Source: Clostridiales bacterium (GTDB taxonomy: Bacteria > Bacillota > Clostridia > Oscillospirales > Oscillospiraceae). Taken from it: a stretch of DNA of 14,956 bases. Positions 1-6,909 of this stretch are shown here, one piece after another (within the stretch, counting starts at the first letter, position 1; the number at the start of each line of letters is the position of its first letter). The stretch spans positions 1-14,956 of the forward strand of contig JAHZBA010000048.1 of assembly GCA_019423635.1 (NCBI GenBank), written 5' to 3'. The notes below the pieces were generated by a model that made no database searches, was not told where the DNA came from, and saw only the letters and a program-made list of their open reading frames with translations. Made by a program: the position numbers and the translations under genes.

Positions 1-15
1 TTCCCTTCCAGTGAT

Positions 16-44
16 ATTGTACCAGAATATGCGGTCTCTGTCAA
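16..44 (-). promoter_or_regulatory. Sigma-A-type promoter for a gene beyond the left edge
   Basis: On the minus strand a perfect -35 box TTGACA (39-44) is followed by a 17-nt spacer and TACAAT (16-21) as the -10 box. This is a near-consensus vegetative promoter reading leftward out of the window. It lies past the terminator at 73-100, so it should start a separate transcript for the next minus-strand gene, which is not in the window. Confidence 0.75.
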
Positions 45-72
45 TTTCCCGCGAATCCCCCGTATAAAAGCA

Positions 73-100
73 AGCCCGCCGTCCAAAAGGACGGCGGGCT
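73..100 (-). terminator. Rho-independent terminator of the large SLH protein gene
   Basis: A perfect 12-bp inverted repeat (AGCCCGCCGTCC at 73-84 and its complement at 89-100) flanks a 4-nt loop. On the minus strand the stem is followed by TGCTTTTAT. It begins 16 nt beyond the TAA stop of the 116-3991 gene and therefore ends that transcript before the next promoter at 16-44. Confidence 0.8.
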
Positions 101-115
101 CTCTTCTCTTCCCGC

Positions 116-3100
116 TTACTTGCGGTAGTTCTGCATACGCCAGACAATGGCGGACATCTGACCGCGGGTCAGGCTGTTGTTGGGCCGGAAGGTGCTGGTG
201 CCGTTGCTGAAGTAGCCCTCCACAATGCCCGCCGCGTTCAGCGCCTGCACGTACAGATCCGAGGTGTCCGTGAAGGGCTTCACGCTGGAGAGATTGCTGG
301 TGTTCAGCTTCAGCGCGCCGGCGGCCAGCTGGGCCACCTGGAGACGGGTGATCGGGGCGCTGAGGTTGATGTTGCTGCGGGTCACCAGACCGTCCGCCCG
401 GGCCTTGGCCAGGTAGCCGCTGAACACGTTCTTCGTGGTGGGGGCCTGCTCGGGATAGCCCGCCGCCAGCATAATCAGCTTCAGCGCCGCGCCGTAGGAC
501 ACGGTGCTGTCGGGCTTGAAGCTGCCGTTGGTGTAACCGGAGACTACGCCCGCGTCGGACAGCTCCGCCACGTACTTGTAGCACCAGGAGCCGCTGCCCA
601 CGTCGGTGAAGCTCTTTACCTGATTCACCACACCCAGGGAGAAGGTGCCGGAGGCCAGGGCCGTGCCGTTGGCGTTCAGGGCCACGTAGGGGATCTCCAC
701 GGAGCCGGTGAAGGAGGCACTGGGCACGAAGCGCAGCTGGCTGATGGAGTTGGTGCCGCTGGCGTAGGTGTACTGCACATTGGTGGCCGCCCGGGTGCTG
801 GTGCCGCTGCCCACGTAGATGGTGCCGGCGTTGACGGCGGGCAGCTTCAAGAGCTGAATGCTGTACAGGGCGGAACCGGTGGCGGCCTGCACGGCGCTGT
901 AAATGGAGGAGGCCGGGAAATTCACCGCCGTGTTCCGGGGCGTCACACCGTACACCTCAGAGAGGGTGGTGCGGGAGACGCTGATGAGGATCGTGCCCGC
1001 CACGCTGAGGGAGTTGTTGGCGTAGGCGGTAAAGGGAATGCTGGCGCAGTAGTTGTAGCTGCTGGGAACGTACGTCAGCTCCGTCAGGGCATACTGGGCG
1101 GTGGAGCTGGGGGCGAAGTAGAAGCTCTGGCCAGAGCAGTTGGAGGAGTTCAGCGCCATCCGGGAGGCGGTGCCGTACTTGCTGGCATTGTAGTAGTTGT
1201 AGTACAGGGTACCGCTGGAGGGCACGCCGGTCAGCGTCACGTACTGGAGGCTGTAGCCCGGCAGGCTCTGGTTGAGGAAGCGGGCGATGTCATTGGCGTT
1301 GATCTGGACATTGGTGCCGGACACCGTGGAATAGCGGATGCTGCCCACGTAGTTGGAACCCGCCGCCGCGGAGGAGTTGGTGTAGATCACCAGGGTGCCG
1401 TTGGCATACTCGTTCTTCTCCGTGCCGTAGACGGTGAAGTCCAGGGTGATGGAGCCGGTGAAGCTGTTCTTGGCCTCAAAGGTCAGATCGTCCAGATCGT
1501 AGTCCTTGCTGCCGGGGCTGTAATAGAACTTGTAGCTGCTGATGTTGGAGCGGGTCAGGGTAACCTCGCCGCTGCCGCCCCGGTCGTAGTACAGCGTGCC
1601 GTTGTCGAAGATGGAGGTGGAACTGGGGCGCTTGAACTCCACATAGTCCACCACGGAGGAGCTGCTCTCCTCATCCCGCAGGAACTTGCGGAAGTCGGTG
1701 GCCTTGAGATTCACGGTCTTGCCGGGGGTGACCTCATAGTTGATGTCGCCCTTTTCCGTCTTGCTGGTGGACTTGATGACCAGAGTGCCGCTGGCATACT
1801 CGTTCTTGCCGGTGCCGTAAACGGTAAAGTCCAGGGTGATCTCGTCCTTGAAGCTGTTTTTGGCCTCGAAAGTCAGATCGTCCAGGTCGTAGTCCTTGCT
1901 GCCGGGGCTGTAATAGAACTTGTAACCGCTGATGTTGGAGCGAGTCAGAGCAACCTCGTTCCGGCCGCCCCGGTCATAGTACAGCGTGCCGTCATCAAAG
2001 ACGGAGGTAGAACTGGGCCGCTTGAACTCCACGTAGTCCACCACGGAGGAGCTGCTCTCCTCATCCCGCAGGAACTTGCGGAAGTCCGTGGCCTTGAGGT
2101 CCACGGTCTTGCCGGGGGCCACCTCGTACTCGATGTCGCCGCTGGCGCTCTTGGAGGTGGAGGAGATAACAACCTCGCCGGTGACCTTGTGGCTGGTGTT
2201 GGTATAGGAATAGGCGGTGAAGCCAATGGTGAGGTCGCTCTTGAAGCTGCTGGAGGCCACGAAGGTCAGATCATCCAGACCATACTGGTTCTTGCCGGGG
2301 TCCTCGTAGAAATACTCCCGGCTCAGCTTGCTGCCGGAGAAGGAGGTCTCGCCGCTCTTGCCGTAGTTACAGTAGAGGGTGCCGCCGCTGATGGAGACGC
2401 TGTCAAAGCGGACGTAGTCCAGGTACTCGCCGGAGTAGGTCTTGCGGAGGTAGTCCCGGAAGTCCCGGCTGTTGAAGTCCACGGTCTTGCCGGGGGCGAC
2501 CTCGTACTCAATGTCGCCGCTGGCGCCGGTACCGCTGACCTTCAGGGTCAACGTGCCCTTCACCTCGTTGCGGTCACTGCTGCCGCCGTAAATGATATAG
2601 CTGACTTCCAGGGTGCTGTTGTTCTTGGCGTTCCGATTCGCCTGGAAGGAGAGGTTGCCCAGGCGGCTGCTGCTGGAACCACCGCTGTAGTTAAAGCCAC
2701 CACTGGTAGTAAACTCGCTATAGGACAACTCGGAAGAACCGATGTAGACTGTGCCGCTGGCGTCGCTGAAATCGTTATACTTGCTCTTGCTTACACTGAA
2801 CTCCACATAGTTGAAGTCTCCACTGTATTGTGTCCGGTAGGCATCCCGGAATTTGCTGGTATCAAAATCGGTGGACTTGCCCGGCGCGGCGGTGATGGTG
2901 ATGTCGGTGCTCTTGGCAGATGTCTTATAGAGAGAGTAATAGGTGATATTTCCGTTCACCGCAAAGTTGGCCGGCGTCTGAATTGACTGGTTCTGGTTGT
3001 TGTAGAGATACCAGGTGCTGGAGCTTGCGGAGCCGTTGGGGGTGGTGCTCCAGCCCACAGAGGTATAAGCGGTTCCGTTGATGGTGACGGTAGAGGGGGC

Positions 3101-3991
3101 AGAAGGGGTCTTCGTGGGCTTGTTGCCCTTCACCACGGTCTCCTGCGTGCTTGTGGATACGCCGTTAGAGGTGAGATACTTATAGGTGACGGTGTACGTG
3201 GTACCCATCGCCCGGTTGCAAAGATCGCACTTCCCATCCTTGTTATTGTCATAGTGAGCTGCCGTCTCGATTTTCTCCTTGCAGATCGTGCACAAATACC
3301 AGTGATTTGTTTCATCACTCTGTAATGTGCCCTTCACATGCGTATGCGCTACGGCGGCGCCGCACACATCACACTTTCCGTCTTTGTTGTCATCCTTGTG
3401 AGGAAGTTTCTCAATCGTCTCCGTCTTGCCAACATTGCTACAGACAGAGCAGGTGTAGGTTCTTTCCCCTGTCGCCGTGCAGGTTGGCTCTTTGGTAACC
3501 TTGATTGTATCGGCGGTGTAAGTATGCTCTTTTTTTTCGATCGTCCCCATGATTTCCGCTCCACAGAGGCGGCACACTTGTTTAGAGACTCCCTCTTTTG
3601 AGCAAGTCGAATCAGTGACAATCTCCACATCACCCAACTCATGTTTGAGCTTGGGAATTTTTACTGTTGTCGTTGCATCGCACCTGGAGCATGTTATTGT
3701 CTTTAATCCATCTTGTGAGCACGTCGGCTCTGTGGTAGTCTCGCCCTCTCCAGAAAAATCATGATTTAACTTGGGAATCACCTCTTTTTCTGTTGCATGA
3801 CATGTGCTGCATTCGTGTTCACGAAGGCCGTCCGCGATACAAGTAGCTTCCTCCGTCGTATTCCAAGATCCCCACGCATGCTGACCGTCAGCACTTGTGC
3901 AGTCCGCCGCCAGCGCCGCCGGCATCAGACTGACAATCATGACCAGCGCCATTGCCAGCGCTGAGATCCGTTTTTTCCATAATCCGTTCAT
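116..3991 (-). CDS. Large secreted S-layer-homology protein with Cys-rich and tandem beta repeats
   Basis: A 1291-residue exported surface protein. The start at 3991 (MNGLWKKR) is preferred over an ATG six codons upstream because GGAGG at 3999-4003 sits 7 nt before it. Residues 1-29 are a signal peptide with a Lys/Arg n-region and an ALA-A cleavage site. Residues 51-184 hold four ~40-residue units with the pattern C-x9-C-x2-C (Cys 51/61/64, 91/101/104, 130/140/143, 171/181/184). Three further CxxC pairs follow (207/210, 234/237, 255/258), two of them within DNKDGKC motifs. Together these suggest small zinc- or metal-binding modules. About 264-362 resembles an InlB/MucBP-type beta segment. Six beta-rich repeats of 110-135 residues follow, starting near 363, 492, 618, 748, 883 and 1010; I do not recognise their family. 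Three SLH domains from about 1125 to the end (FTDV..., GYTNGSFKPDS, FRPNNSLTRGQ) anchor the protein to secondary cell-wall polymer. A role as adhesin or S-layer component is inference; the ligand is unknown. The gene is monocistronic, with a terminator at 73-100. Confidence 0.9.
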   Translation of the reverse strand: MNGLWKKRISALAMALVMIVSLMPAALAADCTSADGQHAWGSWNTTEEATCIADGLREHECSTCHATEKEVIPKLNHDFSGEGETTTEPTCSQDGLKTITCSRCDATTTVKIPKLKHELGDVEIVTDSTCSKEGVSKQVCRLCGAEIMGTIEKKEHTYTADTIKVTKEPTCTATGERTYTCSVCSNVGKTETIEKLPHKDDNKDGKCDVCGAAVAHTHVKGTLQSDETNHWYLCTICKEKIETAAHYDNNKDGKCDLCNRAMGTTYTVTYKYLTSNGVSTSTQETVVKGNKPTKTPSAPSTVTINGTAYTSVGWSTTPNGSASSSTWYLYNNQNQSIQTPANFAVNGNITYYSLYKTSAKSTDITITAAPGKSTDFDTSKFRDAYRTQYSGDFNYVEFSVSKSKYNDFSDASGTVYIGSSELSYSEFTTSGGFNYSGGSSSSRLGNLSFQANRNAKNNSTLEVSYIIYGGSSDRNEVKGTLTLKVSGTGASGDIEYEVAPGKTVDFNSRDFRDYLRKTYSGEYLDYVRFDSVSISGGTLYCNYGKSGETSFSGSKLSREYFYEDPGKNQYGLDDLTFVASSSFKSDLTIGFTAYSYTNTSHKVTGEVVISSTSKSASGDIEYEVAPGKTVDLKATDFRKFLRDEESSSSVVDYVEFKRPSSTSVFDDGTLYYDRGGRNEVALTRSNISGYKFYYSPGSKDYDLDDLTFEAKNSFKDEITLDFTVYGTGKNEYASGTLVIKSTSKTEKGDINYEVTPGKTVNLKATDFRKFLRDEESSSSVVDYVEFKRPSSTSIFDNGTLYYDRGGSGEVTLTRSNISSYKFYYSPGSKDYDLDDLTFEAKNSFTGSITLDFTVYGTEKNEYANGTLVIYTNSSAAAGSNYVGSIRYSTVSGTNVQINANDIARFLNQSLPGYSLQYVTLTGVPSSGTLYYNYYNASKYGTASRMALNSSNCSGQSFYFAPSSTAQYALTELTYVPSSYNYCASIPFTAYANNSLSVAGTILISVSRTTLSEVYGVTPRNTAVNFPASSIYSAVQAATGSALYSIQLLKLPAVNAGTIYVGSGTSTRAATNVQYTYASGTNSISQLRFVPSASFTGSVEIPYVALNANGTALASGTFSLGVVNQVKSFTDVGSGSWCYKYVAELSDAGVVSGYTNGSFKPDSTVSYGAALKLIMLAAGYPEQAPTTKNVFSGYLAKARADGLVTRSNINLSAPITRLQVAQLAAGALKLNTSNLSSVKPFTDTSDLYVQALNAAGIVEGYFSNGTSTFRPNNSLTRGQMSAIVWRMQNYRK
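1361..2140 (-). repeat. 390-bp tandem duplication inside the SLH protein gene
   Basis: Two adjacent 390-bp (130-codon) units, 1751-2140 and 1361-1750, encode beta repeats 3 and 4. Landmarks recur at exactly 390 bp: the segment coding FRKFLRDEESS, the segment coding KDYDLDDLTFEAKNSF, and the ACGGTCTTGCCGGGGG motif at 1713 and 2103. By eye the proteins differ at about 15 of roughly 122 aligned positions. Repeat 2 (2141-2518, 378 bp) is clearly related but more diverged; repeats 1, 5 and 6 are much more so. This points to a recent duplication, prone to change copy number by recombination. Confidence 0.85.
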
Positions 3992-4029
3992 ACAATTTCC
4001 TCCATGCAAAATCGGATTTCGGGTTACAT

Positions 4030-4057
4030 AATATACCTTTCTATAAGATAGCGAAAA
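4030..4057 (-). promoter_or_regulatory. Possible promoter of the large SLH protein gene
   Basis: On the minus strand TATATT (complement of 4030-4035) lies about 27 nt upstream of the GGAGG box. A poor -35 candidate, TTTTCG, lies 16 nt further upstream. The stretch is AT-rich compared with its surroundings and fits a promoter, but the -35 match is weak and the exact boxes are uncertain. Confidence 0.35.
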
Positions 4058-4125
4058 CCGCCCGGGATTTCATGAACAAACTGTGAACGAGAAGCAACAA
4101 TTCTGTATCATCTTGGAAACAATCC

Positions 4126-4169
4126 GGGGCGGAAACGCCTTGCGGGGACGGCTTTCCGCCGTCCCCGCA
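4126..4169. repeat. Two adjacent hairpins in a gene-free stretch
   Basis: GGCG-GAAA-CGCC (4128-4139) is a small hairpin with a GNRA-type tetraloop. It is followed at once by a perfect 12-bp stem, TGCGGGGACGGC (4141-4152) paired with 4158-4169 around a 5-nt loop. Neither is followed by a T-run on either strand, so a terminator is unlikely. The function is unknown. The gene-free stretch 3992-4504 otherwise holds only the promoter, the 4234-4261 hairpin and the repeats at 4369-4487. Confidence 0.5.
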
Positions 4170-4233
4170 GTTCTCTGTCCTCCCCAGAAATTCCCTGCCG
4201 GAAAAAGCCTCCGGCGCTGTCTCCGATCAATTG

Positions 4234-4261
4234 GCAGGGGCGATGGGGACATCACCCCTGC
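4234..4261. repeat. Hairpin related to the dispersed repeat upstream of prfB
   Basis: GCAGGGGCGATG (4234-4245) pairs with CATCACCCCTGC (4250-4261) around a 4-nt loop, with one G-T wobble. Read on the minus strand, the segment GCAGGGGTGATGTCC matches the left end of the repeat at 5411-5490 (GCAGGGGTGATGTCC, then TCATCGCCC). It is probably a solitary, partial copy of that family. Confidence 0.55.
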
Positions 4262-4368
4262 GGTATTTCATAACATGGAGGCTGTTACAAAATTGCGGCG
4301 TTTCATGACATGCGGGTATGAGAAACGATACGGTGGGGCGCATGTTATGCGGTGCAGAAGAGGGAGGG

Positions 4369-4416
4369 CCCTCTCCGTCACGGCTTCGCCGTGCCACCTC
4401 TCCCAAAGGGAGAGGC
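4369..4416 (+). repeat. Dispersed hairpin repeat, copy A
   Basis: A ~48-bp unit starting CCCTCTCCGTC holds two palindromes with 3-nt loops: CACGGC-TTC-GCCGTG (4379-4393) and CCTCTCCC-AAA-GGGAGAGG (4397-4415). Reverse-complementing copy B at 4439-4487 gives the same layout (CCCTCTCAGTC, hairpin, AGCTCCCCCAAAGGGGG). The two are therefore diverged inverted copies of one repeat type, 22 bp apart. Confidence 0.7.
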
Positions 4417-4438
4417 AAGAGAGATACGCGCCTCCCCT

Positions 4439-4487
4439 TGGCTCCCCCTTTGGGGGAGCTGTCTGGCCGCAGGCCAGACTGAGAGGG
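4439..4487 (-). repeat. Dispersed hairpin repeat, copy B (inverted)
   Basis: This contains GCTCCCCC-TTT-GGGGGAGC (4441-4459) and GTCTGGCC-GCA-GGCCAGAC (4461-4479), then TGAGAGGG. It is the inverted partner of copy A: stem sequences differ but stem lengths, 3-nt loops and order are kept, which suggests compensatory divergence. It begins 17 nt downstream of the stop of the DUF1847 gene and may also act as that gene's 3' end, although no T-run follows. Confidence 0.7.
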
Positions 4488-4504
4488 CGTCTCCCGGCGC
4501 AGCG

Positions 4505-5143
4505 TCATGGGGTCTCCGGGTAGAGCTTTTTCCGGTAGTAGGAATCCGCCGTGTAGAGGGCGGCAGCGGGGTTGTGGCCCAGCACCCGGTCCTTGACCAC
4601 CAGAACGGTGACTGGGGCCTCGGAGTACTTGATGAACATGGAGTCGTGCCCCACGCACAAGCCCATAACGATATTCAGCTCCGTCTTCTCCCGGTTCAGC
4701 AGCTTTGCCTGGAGGATCGGGTTGCAGGCGTTGACGCCGGCGGCACAGCAGGCCTCGTCAATCCCCATCTCCGTCTTGGGCACCACGCCGGCCTTGCAGG
4801 CCACGCCGAAGACCTCAAAGCCGTGACTGCGCAGAACCCTGGCCAGAATCCCGCTCTCCCGGATCAGCCCCACGCAGGTGGCAATCCCCAGCTTGTGGTA
4901 GTTCATCCGCCTGGCGAACTCCACGGTCTCCTGTACCCGTGTCATTTTGCCGTAGTACTCGTACTCCACCTGGGCCGCCGTTCGGATGATGTCCGTGTTC
5001 TCCGGGGCCCGGCTCAGCTCGATGGACTCCGCCCGCAGCGCCTCGTCCATGTGGGTGGTGAGGCAGAAGGGCGGATAGGTCCGGTTTTGCACATTGCAGT
5101 TGACCTGTGAGCAGTCGATGCAGCTGCGTGTGATCTGGTCCAT
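4505..5143 (-). CDS. DUF1847 family Cys-rich protein
   Basis: A 212-residue cytoplasmic protein without a signal peptide, matching my recollection of the DUF1847 family, whose function is not established. The start at 5143 (MDQITRSCIDC) has AGGAGG 7 nt upstream and a consensus promoter just beyond it; the longer reading to 5239 would run across that promoter. The N-terminus has a Cys cluster (C8, C11, C16, C27) suited to binding a metal or Fe-S centre. More cysteines lie at 90, 116, 132, 133, 140 and 163, several in conserved-looking contexts such as IATCVGL, EACCAAGVNAC and GLCVGHDSMF. The alternating hydrophobic strand and helix pattern around 84-118 suggests an alpha/beta fold. It forms a single-gene unit between the SLH gene and prfB. 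Metal or redox chemistry is inference only. Confidence 0.8.
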   Translation of the reverse strand: MDQITRSCIDCSQVNCNVQNRTYPPFCLTTHMDEALRAESIELSRAPENTDIIRTAAQVEYEYYGKMTRVQETVEFARRMNYHKLGIATCVGLIRESGILARVLRSHGFEVFGVACKAGVVPKTEMGIDEACCAAGVNACNPILQAKLLNREKTELNIVMGLCVGHDSMFIKYSEAPVTVLVVKDRVLGHNPAAALYTADSYYRKKLYPETP

Positions 5144-5174
5144 GGAAAGTCCTCCTGTCGGCAGTATTGCTTTC

Positions 5175-5203
5175 ATCATATCCCAGGTCCGGCCCGCTGT
5201 CAA
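5175..5203 (-). promoter_or_regulatory. Sigma-A-type promoter of the DUF1847 gene
   Basis: On the minus strand a perfect -35 TTGACA (5198-5203) is followed by a 17-nt spacer and TATGAT (5175-5180). Transcription should begin near 5168, about 25 nt before the ATG at 5143, so the leader is short and holds just the AGGAGG ribosome binding site. This promoter also fixes the gene start at 5143. Confidence 0.85.
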
Positions 5204-5263
5204 CCGGCTGTCTTGCCGGGGAAACGCCCGGACGCACATTGTATGATGGTTGCTGAACCCCCC

Positions 5264-5342
5264 GTAGGGGCGGCTATCAGCCGCCCGCCTCCCCGTGAAA
5301 TCCGGATCTCCCCTTGGACGGGCGGTTGGTAACCGCCCCTAC
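5264..5342. repeat. 79-bp dispersed repeat with inverted ends, copy 1
   Basis: The left end GTAGGGGCGG (5264-5273) is the reverse complement of the right end CCGCCCCTAC (5333-5342), so the unit is MITE-like with 10-bp terminal inverted repeats. A second copy lies at 5411-5490; the last ~59 bp of the two differ at only about five positions. No open frame of interest. It sits between the divergent promoters of the DUF1847 gene and prfB. Confidence 0.75.
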
Positions 5343-5410
5343 AGAACGCTCCGAATCGGACGTTCCCGTTCCGGCGGGGCGTGTCTCAGGGCACATGTCC
5401 ATGAAACGCC

Positions 5411-5490
5411 GCAGGGGTGATGTCCTCATCGCCCGTCTCCCCATGAGATCCGAATCTCCCCTTGGGCGGGCGGTTGGTAACCGCCCCTAC
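5411..5490. repeat. 80-bp dispersed repeat, copy 2
   Basis: This shares the core TCCCC-TGA-ATCCG and the right end GGGCGGTTGGTAACCGCCCC with copy 1 at 5264-5342, but its left arm has been replaced by GCAGGGGTGATG, so the outer ends no longer pair perfectly. The left arm matches the hairpin at 4234-4261. Between this copy and the prfB promoter (5491-5682) I see only an imperfect hairpin near 5531-5558. Confidence 0.7.
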
Positions 5491-5682
5491 AATCATTCCA
5501 TCAAAAATATCACGAGGCACGGGGAGAGCAGGCCGATGAGAAGTTCCGTCATTCGGCCCACCCTGTTTCCCGCGGTGGCTGACCGCCGTCTCTGCAACAG
5601 TGCCCAGGGTTCCTTCCGGACTGGAAAATCCGCCCCTTTTTGTCAAATTTTTATGATTCCGGCAATTTTCGGGGCGTTCCCC

Positions 5683-5711
5683 TTTACAAATAATTTCCCT
5701 TCCGGTATAAT
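5683..5711 (+). promoter_or_regulatory. Sigma-A-type promoter of prfB
   Basis: TTTACA (5683-5688), a 17-nt spacer and a perfect TATAAT (5706-5711). The expected transcription start near 5718 gives a ~30-nt leader to the prfB ATG at 5749. No T-box or other leader structure is evident in that short leader. Confidence 0.88.
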
Positions 5712-5748
5712 ACTCTGGCTACGAAATCCGAAGGATGGGAGAATCATC

Positions 5749-6873
5749 ATGGCTTTGATTGAATACGACGCCTACAAGCAGAAGCTCCGGGACCTGGGCC
5801 CGGAGCTGGACAAGCTCTCCGCCGCCCTGGACATGGAAAGCGCCCGGCAGGAGGCCGCCCGCCTGGAGGACGAGACCGCCCAGGATGGCTTCTGGAACGA
5901 CCTGGAGCGGTCCCAGAAGGTGCAGATGCGCCTCAAGCAGCTCCAGAACAAGATCGCCCGCCATCAGAAGCTGATTACCTCCTGGGAGGATCTGACGGCC
6001 CTGTGCGAGATGGGCCAGGAGGCCGACGATCCGGAGCTCCTGGAGGAGCTGAAAACCGAGTTTGCCGCCCTGGAGGGCCAGGTGGAGGAGACCCGGATGA
6101 CCACCCTGCTCTCCGGGGAGTACGACGGCTCCAACGCCATTTTGCAGTTCCACGCCGGCGCCGGCGGCACCGAGGCCCAGGACTGGGCCCAGATGCTCTA
6201 CCGCATGTACACCCGCTGGGCCGAGCGCCACGGCTTTGTCTACAAGGTCCTGGACTATGAGGACGGGGACGAGGCGGGCATCAAGTCCGCCGCCATCTCC
6301 ATCGAGGGGGAGAACGCCTACGGCCTTTTGAAGAGCGAGAACGGCGTCCACCGCCTGGTGCGGGTCTCCCCCTTTGACGCCAACGCCCGCCGCCAGACCT
6401 CCTTCGCCGCCATTGAGGTGATGCCGGAGCTGGAGGACGACGAGTCCATTGAGATCCGGGACGAGGACATTGAGATGCAGGTCTACCGGGCCAGCGGCGC
6501 CGGCGGCCAGCACGTCAACAAGACCTCCTCCGCCGTGCGCCTCATCCACAAGCCCACGGGCATCGTGGTGGCCAGCCAGCAGGAGCGCAGCCAGTTCCAG
6601 AACAAGGACAACTGCATGAAGATGCTCCGGGCAAAGCTCCTGGAGCTCAAGGCCCAGCAGCACGCGGAGAAGATCAGCGACATCAAGGGCGTGCAGATGA
6701 AGATCGAGTGGGGCAGCCAGATCCGCTCCTATGTGTTCATGCCCTACCAGATGGTAAAGGACACCCGGACCGGCTATGAGACCAGCGGCATCGACGCGGT
6801 GATGGACGGGGATCTGGACGGCTTCCTCAACGCCTATTTGACCCAGCTGGCCACGGGAGAGTTAAAGAAATAG
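5749..6873 (+). CDS. prfB: Peptide chain release factor 2
   Basis: A 374-residue class I release factor that reads UGA and UAA stop codons and triggers peptide release on the ribosome. The start at 5749 is preceded by GGGAG 7 nt upstream and lies ~30 nt after the promoter's predicted start site; in-frame sequence further upstream crosses the promoter and repeats and is not coding. The N-terminal helical domain spans about 1-110. The stop-codon-recognising tripeptide SPF is at 207-209, followed by RRQTSF. The peptidyl-transferase-contacting GGQ is at 252-254 within RASGAGGQHVNKTSSAVR. Both sit within about two residues of the E. coli RF2 positions, which identifies RF2 and excludes RF1 (which has PxT). 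Most bacterial prfB genes need a programmed +1 frameshift near codon 25; here the corresponding segment (KLSAALDMES) is in one frame with no internal stop. It probably shares a transcript with the next gene, 36 bp downstream. Confidence 0.96.
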   Translation: MALIEYDAYKQKLRDLGPELDKLSAALDMESARQEAARLEDETAQDGFWNDLERSQKVQMRLKQLQNKIARHQKLITSWEDLTALCEMGQEADDPELLEELKTEFAALEGQVEETRMTTLLSGEYDGSNAILQFHAGAGGTEAQDWAQMLYRMYTRWAERHGFVYKVLDYEDGDEAGIKSAAISIEGENAYGLLKSENGVHRLVRVSPFDANARRQTSFAAIEVMPELEDDESIEIRDEDIEMQVYRASGAGGQHVNKTSSAVRLIHKPTGIVVASQQERSQFQNKDNCMKMLRAKLLELKAQQHAEKISDIKGVQMKIEWGSQIRSYVFMPYQMVKDTRTGYETSGIDAVMDGDLDGFLNAYLTQLATGELKK

Positions 6874-6909
6874 AGAATATTTGGAGGAATAGAGAGGAAG
6901 GTTTGCTCC

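Noticed and set aside
2189..2986. Plus-strand open frame of 265 codons within the SLH gene
   Set aside because: It is an antisense shadow of the GC-rich repeat region, with low-complexity Val/Ala/Gly protein and no ribosome binding site or known motif.
4083..4523. Possible small gene in the gap between the SLH and DUF1847 genes
   Set aside because: The frame runs through hairpins and dispersed repeats with no ribosome binding site and no coding-like composition.
5531..5690. T-box or riboswitch upstream of prfB
   Set aside because: There is an imperfect hairpin but no T-box core or antiterminator, and the predicted prfB start site lies downstream of it, leaving a leader of only ~30 nt.
5314..5748. 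N-terminal extension of release factor 2
   Set aside because: The frame is open but crosses the dispersed repeats and the prfB promoter, and the encoded residues bear no relation to RF2. The ATG at 5749 has a ribosome binding site and gives the normal length.
5719..6663. Long minus-strand frame opposite prfB
   Set aside because: A Leu/Gly/Val-rich antisense artefact of GC-rich codon bias; prfB on the plus strand has all family motifs.
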